From Rutpela maculata (Eukaryota > Arthropoda > Insecta > Coleoptera > Cerambycidae): 64,000 bases of DNA. The position numbers and the translations under genes are program-made. Positions 35,563 to 47,774 of this stretch are shown piece after piece (within the stretch, counting starts at the first letter, position 1; every line of letters begins with the position of its first letter). Below the pieces are notes generated by a model. It was not told the origin of the DNA. It saw only the letters and a list, made by a program, of their open reading frames with translations, and did no database searches. The DNA is taken from the NCBI GenBank assembly GCA_936432065.2, contig OW386289.2, forward strand, positions 13,501,077 through 13,565,076, read 5' to 3'.

Positions 35563-36284
35563 AAAAACCGCCGCCCAAGGAATCACTACTTACTTCCACA
35601 TCTAGATTTTCATCCAAGTCACTCACAAAGAAAAAATTTGTATGTGGAAATAATTGTTTATGGAACTTTAATAGTATACTCAATATTTGAAATCCTCTAC
35701 CCCAAAAACCCATAAAACGATACCCCACATCGGTAGTGGGGTGGGGGTAGTGATAGGAAGTGGTAGTGAGGGTGGATGAAGTAAAAAAACATTTTGAGGT
35801 TTCTGATTCTTGTACACACACTAAATCACATTTTGTTTTCATCCCCTTTAATAATGGAGTGAGGGTGATAATGGGGGTGGCTAATGCCAAAAATTTGTTT
35901 GAGACCTTAGCTTCTCTTGTATATACTAAATACCAATTTTATGGATTCTTACCTGCTTGATTTATCTATTTACCCCAAATTTACCCCAATTTACCCCCAA
36001 ACCCTTCGACGGAACAAGATGAAAATATAATCTAGTTCTAGATCTCGTTAAAGTACATATGTGTACCAAATTTCAAGTCAATATCTCAAACGGTTCCAGA
36101 GTAAACATGCGCACAAAAAAAAAGTTACAGACCGACAGACAGACCGACAGACAGGCCGACAGACAGAATTTTTTTCTCTCAAACTTAAAATCTCGACGTT
36201 TCATGACATTCTAAGCCTATTTGAACAATAAAAATTTTTAAAAATTTTTTTGTCGTTACTATACTTCCACTGGATGTGGAAGTA
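35563..36284 (+). repeat. Dispersed family 'TGGATGTGGAAGT', copy C
   Basis: Near full length: ACCGCCGCCCAAGGAATCAC at the start, ACTTCCACATCTAG at 35592, GACCGACAGACAGACCGACA tract at about 36131, end CTGGATGTGGAAGT at 36270-36283. Confidence 0.9.
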
Positions 36285-36651
36285 AAACAACTTCCACAGA
36301 CAAACTCACTTTTACGAAGGCAGCGGTTAGAAAATTATCACCGCGTGACGAAGCAACTGTCGATTTGGCTCCGCTCACATGCGCAATGTCATACCTTGTA
36401 TTCTTTGTATCATGTCAAACAAGTCAAACACGTTTCGCGAAACATCAGAAAATGTCATTTTTGTACGTTCCCTCTGGACCTAATTTTCGATTTTGAGTAT
36501 GTATCAGCTTATGATGAGCTTAAAACGCCATTCTTGCTCTTTCGATATCGATATGGTATGGCCTGCTCACTCATATTTTAATGAAGACCTCATCGTTTAA
36601 AAATTACGTGTTTTACTTTCTCTGCCATAATTTGTCGAATGCGTAAATGTT

Positions 36652-36712
36652 TCATAGCCATAGCGCAATAGTTAAAGTGAGGATTCCCATGCGGAAATCC
36701 GCGGTTCAAATT
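36652..36712 (+). repeat. tRNA-like pol III head (SINE or tRNA pseudogene)
   Basis: TAGCGCAATAGTTAAAGTG fits an A box and GGTTCAAATTC a B box, at tRNA-like spacing. No good acceptor stem, so not a working tRNA gene. Confidence 0.5.
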
Positions 36713-36939
36713 CTGAACATATAGATTTTTTCTTATTTCTAAAACGATATAAAAAATTAATATTTATCTCCATTGCAAAGCTTGTTCAAAAACAATTTAA
36801 TATAAAGAAATTCTTAGTGTGACCAAATGGCAGTTTTTTGTGAAGCTTCAAAATTTTTTAAAAAATCTCTTTTTTAAGAAAAATAATAAATATTTGTATT
36901 TGTAATTTTCTATCACAGATATAGTCTAATAATTATAAA

Positions 36940-38500
36940 AATTTCTATCACAAAAAATATCTGGGATTTTCCTTCAGTAACTGTTAGTAGAGGGGTTATA
37001 CATAACAAAACCACAAAAATCCGTTCCGGTGGTGCCGCGCAACTCCCCCCCCCCCAAAAAAAAACACCCTTTCGGTGAAAAAAGCCTTATTTTACTGATA
37101 ACTCGTTAACCGTTGAAGATATAAAAAAATTGCTAAAAAAAGTCCTATTGTAATTTTGTTCTATATGCCATGGTTTTCGAGAAAATCGATATTGAAAAAT
37201 ATTCCAAAATTTGTATTTTTAATACACCCGAATTTTCGTTTATTTGAAATTTTTTACGCGCGACCTGTAGAAAAAATTGAATTGCTGGAAAACCATACAA
37301 GCTAGGAAGAAAAATCAAAATGGGTTTTAAAGGGTATATAAAATACTCTCTGGTGTTGCCATTTTTGATGGCTATTGATATTTATTAGTATATAAAAATA
37401 ACAATATAATATAGTTATCTCTTAATTTTTTGCGTCTCTAACTATTCACAGGCCCATAAAAAATAACTGACTTTAATATAATTTATAAATGCATTATCTT
37501 TTAGTTCAAGGTAGTACTTCAATGTAGAAAAAGTAAGGAATAAAAATATTCACATTTACAAAACCAGCATGTTGAAGTTAGCCAAATTTTGGCCAACTTT
37601 TTATTGCTTCCTAAAAAAGACCCAAATATCTTGAAAATTTCGCTCAATTTTTTTTGAGTTTATATATCATATAACTAACTATTGTTTCTAATTATTTAAT
37701 AGTTAAAAAATTGCATCAAAAAAATTGAATATGCAGCCTTTTTTGGATTTTTTTTTTTTTAATTAATCTAGCGTCCTTGTATTTTAATATTTTTGAATGT
37801 ACCCGGTCTAAAAATAAAGGTAAATCTTTCATTTGCTTCTTTTTCCATAACATGTCGACAATTGGCAAAGATTTACTAAAAAAAAATTTGAAAAAAAATT
37901 TTTTTACTTACACAATCTCCTAATTACAAAACTTTTATTATTTTTTATGGTTACAAAATAAAGTAAAGTAAAATGAATGTATTTCATATCTAATTATATT
38001 TTTTATAATATGTTAACAATTGGCAAATATATATTCAAAAAAATAGGGAAAAAATCAATTTTTACTAACACGACCTTAAAAACCCTAGAAATCTAGTTAC
38101 TTTTATAATTTTCTATGGTGAAAAATTGAAGGTTATAAAAATATCTTTCATTTGCTTACTTATTTTCTTAGATATGTCGACAATTAGCGAAGATATTAAC
38201 GATTATATAACGCATTTTCTAAAAATTCAATTTTTCTTATATTTTCAATATCGATTTTCTCGAAAACTATGGCATATACAAAAAAATTACAGAAGGACTT
38301 TTTTTTAGGAAATTAGCCAAGCTTTCTTTTATAATGAGCAATTTTTTTATATCTTCAACGGTTAACGAGTTATCAGTAAAATAAGGCTTTCTTCACCAAA
38401 TGGGTGGTTTTTGGGGGGGTTGCGCGGCACACCCAGAATGGATTTTTGTGGTTTTGTGATTAACAGTTACTGAAGGAAAATCTCAGATAACATTTTTTGC
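36940..38500. repeat. Fold-back repeat, arms about 220 bp
   Basis: Left arm 36990-37205 (GATAACTCGTTAACCGTTGA, CTATATGCCATGGTTTTCG) is inverted at about 38255-38465 (CGAAAACTATGGCATAT, CAACGGTTAACGAGTTATC). Outside, AGTAACTGTTAG and TAACAGTTACT also pair. The centre (37210-38250) is AT-rich with no gene. Confidence 0.8.
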
Positions 38501-39090
38501 GAGCTTCTTCTCTACAAAATCTATAATTTAAAAAGATTTATTATTTTTTTAGTATTTTCGGTTTATGTAAAATTGGATATTTTAGAGGAAAATGTAGGTA
38601 CGTATAAGTTTATCAGCAATAATGATATAATACAAAATGAATTTACATAACCAAACAAATGATGACCACTTTGTTAAATAAATAAACTTTTTGAATCGCA
38701 CTTCAAGTGTGACTTACATTAATAGATAGTTAATTAATGGAATTACGTGTTAGCACAATTATATCAACGCTTTTTTCAGATCAAATAAATACTCTAATAC
38801 AAGACATGGTCAGGAATTTGGAGTGCCAAATTCGATCACAGGCGGTGCACTCGAAGATATAGTTTTAAAAACATACGAACATTATATGGAATGACCTTGT
38901 TGATCTAAATGTGAATAGCGCCATTCTGGCCCCGATTGCAAAAAAGCGGTAAAAATTTTTTTTTCGAAAATTTATGTGTTACTGAAAATTGATTGATTTC
39001 GTTTCCACCGCAATTACTATTTTGTAACATCTCTTAATGATTTTCAAACCAATGGAAAGCTTATTTTTTCTAGTTTCAGGTGCTGTCTAA
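38501..39090. other. No gene seen
   Basis: AT-rich, all frames short. 38930-39060 has wording close to insect MITE flanks but no defined ends. Confidence 0.4.
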
Positions 39091-39093
39091 TTA

Positions 39094-39673
39094 CACAGGT
39101 TTACAAAAAAAAGTTTTGATCTGGGAATGGGACCTATCATGCCTTTATTAGTATTAGTTAAGTATTTTTGTGTGCTGAATCCGAATTTTCAATTAAAAAA
39201 AAATTCTACCGCGTAGATTTCGAGTAAACGTCAAAAATTGTCAAAAAAAAAACGCATTTTGACGATAAAAACCGGGGTTTAGTCGAAGTTTTCGCGGTAA
39301 AATTTTTTTTAAATTGAAATCCGGATTCAGCACACAAAAATACATAAGGAATGATAGCTTTAGTCTTTGGAATTTTTTTTTTGTAGATCTGTGTACAGGT
39401 CTACAAAAAAAAACATTTCTGCTCCAAGGACTAAACCTATCATTCCTTATGTATTTTTGTGTGCTGAATCCGAATTTTCAATTTAAAAAATTTTTTACCG
39501 TGTAGATTTCGAGTAAATCTCGGTTTTTATCGCCAAAATACGGTTTTTTGACAATAAAAACCAGAATTTACTAGAAATCTACGCGGTAGAAAATTTGACG
39601 GATTCCGTGTCAAAATACGTAGGAAATGATAGGTCCAATTCCCAGATCAAAACTTTTTTTTTGTAAACCTGTG
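39094..39673. mobile_element. 580-bp MITE with CACAGG ends and TTA duplication
   Basis: Ends are CACAGGTTTACAAAAAAAAG and ...TTTTGTAAACCTGTG, flanked by TTA at 39091-39093 and 39674-39676. Inside are four copies, in both orientations, of a motif like TATTTTTGTGTGCTGAATCC at about 39163, 39317 (inverted), 39449 and 39600 (inverted), plus TACCGCGTAGATTTCGAGTA blocks. Non-coding. End sequence and TTA duplication match the palindromic element at 47863-51513. Confidence 0.85.
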
Positions 39674-39676
39674 TTA

Positions 39677-41229
39677 TTAGGCCAGGCAACGAATGATTAT
39701 AGAGGGAAATTTTAGGGACCTACACCTCCCATCTCATATTCCTTTACCATGCGCCATGTGGCTCCCGCTGCTGGCAACAAGCATGACCTTAGTCCAACCC
39801 AGCATGGACGTAGCAGGCCCAGATGTATAACTTGGGAGTGGCAGCAATGCCTACCGCACGCTGGTAAATCAATCAATCAATCAATTAGAAAATTTGACTT
39901 CGAAACTTTGTTTGGACTAGTCTGGAGATGAACATATCAAAAGTCCCCACTCCTAGGTGGTGAGCGTGGCGGGGGCACTTGGTCCCATTTTTTGGTTTTT
40001 CGCTTATATCTCGGAAACTATGCGTCGTAGCGGCTTGACCATTTTATACAAAATTGAAGCTGACAAAATTTGCTATAAGAATCACTACTTATATAAGTTG
40101 TTCTGTTCTCGAGATATCCGCCTTCAAAATTCGGAAATTGCGGAAAACAATTTTTTCGCCTCACGTTTTTTGCTCTATTTGTTAAGATAACTCTTCAAAT
40201 GTTGTTCCCACGATAGGTTATTTTCGTGACTTATTTTTTATTTTGTGTGCCTGTGTTATTTTTCTTTTTTTTAAATATTTACTTCTTTTAATCATTCATT
40301 AATACAAATCAAACCAAAAAAACTATATTTCATCTATTTTCATCTAATTAAACCTTATTCATGCAGAAAATAAATCATACGTGCGGCATGTTAGGTTTTA
40401 TAATAAAAATGAATTACTTTGAAATTTAGAAAAGCAATCGGACCGCATATCTTCAGTTAGCGGCAGGCAAGTACGTACAGCGGACCGGGTTTTAGCATGC
40501 GATACACGTCTCGATCGACCTCCCACCATTTAAATTCCTTTGTATCGTTGCACACTCAATCTGCTACGTGTACGTAGAATATGTTTAGGATATGCACGAG
40601 GCACACATAAAATATTCACCCATGAGTACCTCTAAGGGTAATTGAAGATGCTGAGGACCGTGATGCAATGGACGTTGTCGAAGTTTAGTGACTAGACTAG
40701 ATTTAAATTACTTACTTATAGTTATACGAAATTTACATTCTTAATCGTTGGTTTTGTTCTTTGAAATCCCTATTCACTGCCACAATATTAGAATGATTAT
40801 TAGTAATTTTTGAACAGTAGAGCAATTTAGACAAAAAAATTATATGCAATTTCGCATCGCTAGCGATTTTTCCCTTACAGTCAATGATACATTTTATATT
40901 TTATTTACAGTAACGCCTTTTGCATACATTAATTATTTTAAGTTAATTTTTCTGTATATCTTACCTGTTATTTTTTATGCACCCCCATGATATGAGTATC
41001 AAATGAAAGGGTTTGCTGAGAAGAATACGAAAATAAAATGACGTCACACTAAATTCAATATAGCGGACGCCCCAAGATGGCGGACAAATTTTTTTAGTTT
41101 TAACACTATAATTTGATTGTATACGCTCATACGTTGCATTCTAAGAAATGGTGAAGGATCCGGTTTAAACTATAAGTTTTATATCGGATAGGAACGACGC
41201 AATGAATATATAAAACTAATTTAGGCGTA
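39677..41229. other. No gene seen
   Basis: Includes (AATC)n at about 39868-39885 and a block of ordinary complexity at 40400-40900 with no long frame. 41060-41090 has CCAAGATGGCGGACAAATTT, similar wording to the 108-bp satellite. Confidence 0.4.
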
Positions 41230-41545
41230 ATTAAAAATTAAAAAAAAAATTAAATGTAAAAAAAAAACTTTTTTAAAAACAAGCATTTATTATTTAAGTG
41301 TACTAAAACGAAGAAAAACAAAAATAAAAAAAATTAATTGTCTTAGAAGGTTGTCGCGTGAACAGAAATAAAAAAAAACTTACTTAGCTACTTACAATCT
41401 CTGTCAAAAAAAATTAATGCCTGTATGAACTTCTCGCGCGCGACAAGCTTTGAAGACAATTAATTTTTTTTATTTTTATTTTTTCGTTTTAGTACACCTA
41501 AATAATAAAAGCTTGTTTTTAAAAAATTTTTTTTACATTTAATTG
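41230..41545. repeat. Fold-back repeat (about 315 bp)
   Basis: ATTAAATGTAAAAAAAAAAC...TTATTTAAGTGTACTAAAAC on the left is inverted as GTTTTAGTACACCTAAATAA...TTTACATTTAAT on the right. The central loop contains GTCGCGTGAACAG and TCGCGCGCGACAAGC. Confidence 0.8.
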
Positions 41546-41594
41546 TATACATACTTTAGTTCGCTTTGCTGTGAATGGAGCTTGTGTTCAATAA

Positions 41595-42000
41595 CACAGC
41601 CACACACAAAAAATCAGTGGTCTTACCTGCGGCCCAGACCAGTGAATCCTTATGTATTTGGACCCGCTGAAACCGAAGTCAGAATTGTTAGATTACTTCT
41701 TTTTTCACCTCTAACCCCCAAAAAACACCCCCGCAAAAAAGTGGTCTGGCCTGCGGACCATTCCAATGTATCCTTATGTATTTTGACGCGTTGTTCACCC
41801 CTGACCGTTGTTCACCCCTGACCGTTGTTCACCCCTGACCCAAAAAAAGACCTGCGGACCAGATCAGTGTATTCTTATTTATTTAGACCCGCTGAAACCG
41901 AATCCGAAATCAGAATTGTCAGATTCGTTCGCTTTTCACCCCTAACCCCCAAAAAACACCCACCCCAAAAATGGTCTGTCCGGAGGGCTGTTAAATTTTC
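41595..42000 (+). repeat. Tandemly repeated subterminal-type block
   Basis: Starts CACAGCCACACACAAAAAAT, close to the CACAGG-type ends. Units CCTTATGTATTTGGACCCGC at about 41648, CCTTATGTATTTTGACGCG at 41772 and TCTTATTTATTTAGACCCGC at about 41874 each lie before or after CACCCCTAACCCCCAAAAAA. GTTGTTCACCCCTGACC is repeated three times at 41790-41840. No gene. Probably the remnant end of an element of the CACAGG group. Confidence 0.6.
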
Positions 42001-43129
42001 CGCATGTCATGGTAGATCACGTTTTATAAATGCGAATTTAAATATAAAAATCGACCTGTCCTTGGTTTTTTTAAAAACCATATACATTATGCCTATGAAA
42101 TAATGATATTATTCCATATATTTCCACCATACTGTATATTAAGATCTTATTCGAAAGCCATCGGGAGAGAGAAGGAAGAGAGAGGATGGTTACTCTTCCT
42201 ATAAGTAGATGATCGCAAGATACACGGTGGTCCGCATGTCAAACAATAAACACTATCATGTTACGCGAATCTCTTGTCATTATTCAAGACTTATTTGCAA
42301 GGATAAAATAAAATATTGCATCTTGTACGTACAGTCGAAAAAGAATTGGTTACGTATTTAACTACTCTTATTAATGCAACATAGATAGACATATTGAGCT
42401 TAGATTGATGGGTTGGAAACTTGTTCTACGTGCTTTACAGACATCAACGGAACGATATACAGGATGAACTATTTAAAAAGGTGTGGCTTTTATATGTCAC
42501 TGCATTGGTTGGAAATTAATTACTGTCAGGTCTCCCTACTCGAGATATTAGAGACCATATACCTTACCTGGAAAAATTCATGGTAGTTCTGGAAATAGGC
42601 TTACTTTACATTTTTTGGAGCTCTGAATCCGAATTTTTAACTTCCCACCAAAAATTCCCCGCAACCTCCTCAAAAATTTGAGAATGAAACCAAAAAATCG
42701 TTTTTTTTTTATCTTTTTTTCTTCATTTTAGGAAAAAGATACCTAGAAATTCGGAAAGTAGACAAGAAGGTCCTTTGACATTTTAACGTTGAACGAACGG
42801 GGATGCGCTAGCAGACCTCGAAACGTGTGCCTCGGCACCGCGGAGCTGCATGCGCTCAGTTATACGCCATTTACATTTTTTCAGTCAAAGTTAAAGATTG
42901 CAATTTTGAAATTTACGGGAAAAACAAACAAAATACACATACGTGCAAACTGCAATAATGTTACAAGGCAGTTGCAACATGATTTAATAGTTTTGAGCCT
43001 AGTTTTTGCCCAAGTCTAGCTGAAAATGAGAAAAATGAGAAAAATGAGAACAGAGATGCGTTTGTTGTTTGCATTATGTATTTAATTTGTAAAAACAAAA
43101 GAAAAACTATTTACAAATTATGACAAATG

Positions 43130-44600
43130 TCAAATCTTTCTTCTCCGCTTGACTGCAACCGAGGGCCCAGGTTCATCCATGTCACTTTGGTCGTCACTGT
43201 CAGATCCCTCAAATGTGTCTCTGTGGGTTTCACCCAAATCTGAAACATACGAAAATATTTATCAGACAAGCTGAAAGTTAAGTACATTCGAGACAAAGAT
43301 ATAATATGTTTCAACTTTCGTTGTTAACGCGGATTGATTGATTGATTGATTGATTGATAAAGCAATAGATTTACTTCCACATCCAGTGGAAGTATAGTAA
43401 CGACAAAAAAAAATTTAAAAATTTGTATTGTTCAAATAAGCTTAGAATGTCACGAAACGTCGAGATTTTAAGTTTGAGCGAAAAAAACTTTTCTGCCTGT
43501 CGGTCTGTCGGTCTGTCTGTCTGTCGGTCTGTCTGTCTGTAACTTTTTTTGTGCGCACGTTTACTCTGGAACCGTTTGAGATATTGACTTGAAATTTGGT
43601 ACACATATGTACTTTAACGAGATCTAGAACTAGATTATATTTTCATCTTGTTCCGTCGAAGGGTTGGGGGGTAAATTGGGGTAAATTTGGGGAAAATAGG
43701 TAAATCAAGCAGGTAAGAGTCCATAAAATTGGTATTTAGTATATACAAGAGAAGCTTAGGTCTCAAAAAAAATTTTGGCATTTGCCACCCCCCTTATCCC
43801 ATTATTAAAGGGGATGAAAAAAAAATGTGATTTTGTGTGTTTGTACAAGAACCAGAAACCTCAAAATGTTTTTTTACTTCATCCACCCCCACTACCATCC
43901 CTTATCACCACCCCCACCCTGTTACCGATGTGGGGTATCGTTTTATGGGTTTTTGGGGTAGAGGATTTCAAATATAATATTATTAAAGTTCCATAAACAA
44001 TTATTTCCACATACAAAAATGTTTTCGTTGTGAGTGACTTGGAAAAGAATCTGGATGTGGAAGTAGTGATTCCTTGGGCAGCGGTTTTTAATTATTGCGT
44101 TTTAATTGTCGGAAAAGAAAAGAGCAAAACGTATGTGAATTATATTCGGAAAATTTTTAGTTGTCGATCAAACCTGACAATTTCGGTTTATTGAGCGATT
44201 AGTTCGTTTGTTTGACAGAGAAAGGAGGAGGTAAAAAAAGACTAACCTGACAATTCGTCCGTGATTTCGGGCTCTGCATCTTCAGGTTCACATGGTTCCT
44301 CCAAATTGTTCTCATCTCCTTGATCCATCTTCTCGATCAACAATTCGAGGTTCACTTCTTGAGAATCATTTTCATCCAGATCCTCGAGGATATCTTCAGG
44401 AATATTCTCGCATGAATTGTTGCACTCGTGGCACATGATGGAACATTTCAACCCGCTTTTTTTGCAGCTACACGCACCGCGGCAGCCTTTTTTTACTCCT
44501 GCAGGAGATAATCTTTAGAAGTTTTGGTGGAGCAGGAGGTTTCAAAGTAGTGACAGCAGAAAGCCCGTAACTGTTTTTTTCCAGCCCAATTCTTCTGACA
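43130..44600 (-). pseudogene. Element III gene: CXC-domain protein, two exons, frameshifted
   Basis: On the minus strand from about 44600, SEELGWKK, then (shifted at an A-run) NSYGLSAVTTLKPPAPPKLL and KIISC, then (shifted at another A-run near 44490) KKGCRGACSCKKSGLKCSIM with CHECNNSCEN. This is a clear CXC-type cysteine cluster. An acidic tail follows (EDILEDLDENDSQEV ... EITDELSG). A donor TCAG|GTTAGT at 44247/44246 and an acceptor TTTCAG at 43240 join codon G|AT in frame to DLGETHRDTFEGSDSDDQSD and the basic end VAVKRRRKI, with a stop at 43130. The upstream half of the family is absent. CXC domains bind DNA in tesmin/TSO1-type proteins. The basic end could be a nuclear signal. Confidence 0.75.
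43372..44090 (-). repeat. Dispersed family 'TGGATGTGGAAGT', copy D, inside an intron
   Basis: Inverted copy, from ACTTCCACATCCAG at 43373 to TTGGGCAGCGGTTTTTA at about 44090. It lies within the 1,007-bp intron of the element III gene; without it the intron would be about 290 bp. A (TGAT)n run sits just before it at 43332-43358. Confidence 0.88.
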
Positions 44601-45574
44601 GGGGAAGAAAATCGAAAGACGAGAGAGCAACTGTGGAGTTGCCCTCCCGTTCGTGTTACGTCAAAATGTCAAAGGACTTTTTTGTTGTAAATTTTGTTTA
44701 CTTTCTGAATATCTGGGTATTTTTTCTCTAAAACGAAAAAAAAAAAACGATAAAAAATATCAAAAACCAATTTTTGGGTTTTCTCTCTAAATTTGGGGGG
44801 TTGCGGGGGGAATTTTTGGTGGGAAGTTAAAAATTTGGATCCAGTAAGCCAAAAAACATAAAGTAAACCTATTTCCAGAACTACCATGAATTTTTCCAGG
44901 TACAATTCTCTAATGCCTGAATTAATAGTAATAAATAAAAGTGACAACAGTTGGAAAGCCTCATAATATTCATATATTGCCTAAAAAGGCATCTCAAAGT
45001 GATTAGCCCTGACGAATGATAAAATCGTCCTTAGGAACTAGCTACAAGCGAATCAAATTTTTTCTATGAATATATTATTAGTCATTCCCAATTTTTTCAA
45101 CACCCAAAACCAAAACTGTTACTACACAATGAGAGTTATTGAATCTTTTCGAGGTAGTCGGTTGATACTGTAGATGAACCTTTTAAAACTTGTTTGGAGG
45201 ACTGAATAAATTTATTTTATTTTACCAGCGCAAAGTCGCTCTTTCTCTATACAAGATGGTTCATCCACTCTGAGGTTCTTTTCAATTCATGTGAGACACC
45301 AAAGATAAAACCGGCACACGAAAAAAATTTCTGAACTGATGATCATTTTATATGTATTTTGGTGCGCTGAATCCAGATCTGATGATAAAAAAGCTCTGAG
45401 TCTTCAAGACTTTTTCCTATTGCCAATTTATATGCCGCATACGGAAAAAACACGTGTTGCACTGAGGTTTGGAAAAATGATTAAATTGACATATTTTTTT
45501 TTTGAATTTTTTTTTGACAATAAATTGTTATTTTGTCCTATCTTTTCCGCTCTAGTTAGGAAAAGTTCGACTTT

Positions 45575-45662
45575 CATAGGGGGTCGGTAGCTCAGTGGGT
45601 TGGCGCGCCTAGCTTGCACTCTGAGCGTACCTAGCGAAGTGGGTTCGAGTCCCAGATAGCAA
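45575..45662 (+). repeat. tRNA-derived SINE head
   Basis: GGTCGGTAGCTCAGTGGGTT is a good A-box/D-arm and GTGGGTTCGAGTCCCAG a near-perfect B box/T-arm, about 50 bp apart. The anticodon arm is not well formed and the 3' side runs into AGCAAAAAAATTTTT, so this is a SINE promoter rather than a working tRNA. The body may run to about 45780. Confidence 0.65.
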
Positions 45663-45905
45663 AAAAATTTTTCATTGGAAATTTTCCCCAAGAAGTGGTT
45701 CGGATTTCACTATAAACTGTAAGGCCCCGTCTCCTTTACTCAGACAAGTCTAGATCTACTAGACTTAAGAGGGTCATTGAGGTGACATGGAAGGCGGCTA
45801 AAACATATTTTAAACATTTTTTTTTAAACCTGACTCAAATTCGAACTGAAATATAGAACATTTCCAAACGTCAGAAGAAAATAGCTATTTGCGCAACAAG
45901 TTAAG

Positions 45906-46540
45906 AAAAGAGGATTTCAAATATTATATTATTAAAGTTGCATAAACAATTATTTCCACATACAAAATTTTTTCGTTGTGAGTGACTTGGATAGAAAATC
46001 TGGATGTGGGCAGCGGTTTTTTTACTTCCACATCCAGTGGAAGTATAGTAACGACAAAAAAATTTAAAAATTTTCTGTTGTTCAAATAGGCTTAGAACGT
46101 CATGAAACATCGAGATTTTAAGTTTGAGAAAAAAAATTTGTCTCTCTGTTTGTTGGTCTGTCTGTAACTTTTTTTGTGCGCACGATTACTCTGGAACCGT
46201 TTAAGATATGGACTTGAAATTTGGAACAAGTATGCATTTTAACGAGATCTGGAACTAGATTTTCATCTTATTCTGTTGAAGGGTTGGGGGATAAATTGAG
46301 GTAAATGAGGGTAAATAGGTAAATCAAGCATAAAATTGGTATCCAGTATATATAAAAGAAGTTAAGGTCTGAAAAAATTTTTTGGCATCATCCACCCCCA
46401 TTACTACTACCCCCACCCCATATTAAAGCGGGTGAAAAAAAAAAATAAAATTGTAATTTAGCATGTATACAAGAACCTAAAGGCCTCAAAATTTTTTTTT
46501 ACTTCATCCACCCCCACTACCACCCCTACTTACTTACTAC
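45906..46540 (-). repeat. Dispersed family 'TGGATGTGGAAGT', copies E1 and E2 in tandem
   Basis: E1 (45906-46020) is the inverted start of one copy, ending GGATGTGGGCAGCGG. E2 begins at once (46024, ACTTCCACATCCAG...) and runs to about 46540 with the CTGTCTGTAAC tract and G/C-rich CATCCACCCCCATTAC block. The two share orientation and abut head to tail. Confidence 0.8.
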
Positions 46541-46945
46541 TTCGTGATATAGTTTCACACGTCAAACGCTTAGTTGTCACACACCGCCTGACTAACACTG
46601 ACTGCCCTGCCCAAAAGTACTCGAATACCTAATAATGTAAAGTACTTGAAAATTTCGAGTACAGAGTGCCATCCAAATAAAAGTACTTGTTACGAGTTAG
46701 AATGGCATGAAACGTCAAGATTTTAAGTTTGAGCAAAAAAATTCTGTCGCGTCGGTCTGTCTGTTGGTCTTGTAACTTTGTTCTACTAAGGTTTGGAAGG
46801 TTGATTAAACTGAGATATTTTCTGAATTTTATATTTGACATTACTATTTTTGACAATAAATTGTTATTCTGTCCTAAGAACATTTATTTACAACTTTTTT
46901 AGTGTGGTAATATCTTCTCCGCTCTAGTTAGGAAACATTCGACTT

Positions 46946-47774
46946 TTCGCCGGTATTACATTTTGGTGAAAAATCATTAGTGTTGTATAAACAACATTCA
47001 AATGGTCATTATTGTAAAATTATTCAAAAGAGACCCTACCCATCTGCTAATACTGAGAAAGGCTGAATTACGTAATACAAATGACAGCATTACATGTAAA
47101 AGAAATAACTAAAAAAGATTATTGGCGCTTGAATTTACAAAAATATCATGAGCTTATCTTCTGACCTCAATGTATGACCTTTCAGATTGACACTAAAAAA
47201 TTATTAAAAATTTAAAATTTGACTAGTGCCAAAGCAAATTGCCCAAAACAATATATCTGATAAGTAATGAAGATGAATCGGTTGTATAACATAAACCTGT
47301 AGGAGAAAACACATATACTGCATTAAATATTTATAATTACGGTAATCTTATAATATTTCTCAATGCAAGTGTAGGAGGATGAAGTTTCGAAGGTAAAATT
47401 AGGGTTGGCCTTAAAAGAATCACTGTGTATTTGCACTTATCTACTCTATGAAATCGTGGCCATTATTTTAATGCTTTAACTTGTCGAATAGAGTATGGGA
47501 AGTTAATTTATTATTATTATTTAACATCGATATTACATATACTAATTTCATTTCAATTTCCAGTTTTAATGGGCATCATTATTTCTTAGTTAATTTGCTC
47601 CATGGTTATTAGTTTTGAACATTCAATGGGTTATATATAACATAGCGATAAAATGTTTAGAAATCACAAACAAACAACGTCTAAGCGTGGAGGTTTTTAA
47701 TGAGGCTTTTGGCTCGAGTTGATTTCTAACACTTTATCATATATCTTTTGCTCTATCTACTTTTCCACATCGTG
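46946..47774. other. No gene seen
   Basis: AT-rich sequence with short frames only and no repeat match elsewhere in the window. It may be older single-copy DNA. Confidence 0.4.

Larger units (their letters stand above)
34680..36910. repeat. Nested inverted repeats (34680-34860/36730-36910 and 35250-35340/36325-36410)
   Basis: The outer pair shares AAAGCTTCATAAAAAACAGC against its inverted form near 36835, plus flanking AAATATTTATTATTTT. The inner pair shares GATACAAAGAATA and GTCACGCGGTGATA in inverted order. Copy C of the 'TGGATGTGGAAGT' family lies at the centre, and a pol III-type head (36652-36712) lies between the right arms. Confidence 0.7.
42548..44917. mobile_element. Element III: long-TIR element with a CXC-domain gene
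   Basis: The left arm (about 42548-42790) reads TTACCTGGAAAAATTCATGG, CTGGAAATAGGCTTACTTTA and TCCTTTGACATTTTAACG. The right arm (about 44640-44917) is its inverted copy (GTCAAAATGTCAAAGGA, CCATGAATTTTTCCAGGTA). About 250 bp of each arm matches. It encloses a minus-strand gene remnant with one intron, and copy D of a dispersed family lies inside that intron. Exact ends and target duplication are unresolved. Confidence 0.75.
45455..46945. repeat. Direct repeats (45455-45570 and 46785-46945) flanking family copies
   Basis: Both contain AGGTTTGGAA, TTTGACAATAAATTGTTATT and CTTCCGCTCTAGTTAGGAAA-like text (TCCGCTCTAGTTAGGAAA shared). Between them lie a tRNA-like head and two inverted family copies. 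Confidence 0.7.

Noticed and set aside
44242..44451. Stand-alone acidic peptide gene
   Set aside because: Continuous with the upstream CXC cluster and ends at a splice donor; part of the element III gene.
45583..45660. Functional tRNA gene
   Set aside because: A and B boxes are good but the acceptor and anticodon stems do not pair; a SINE head fits better.
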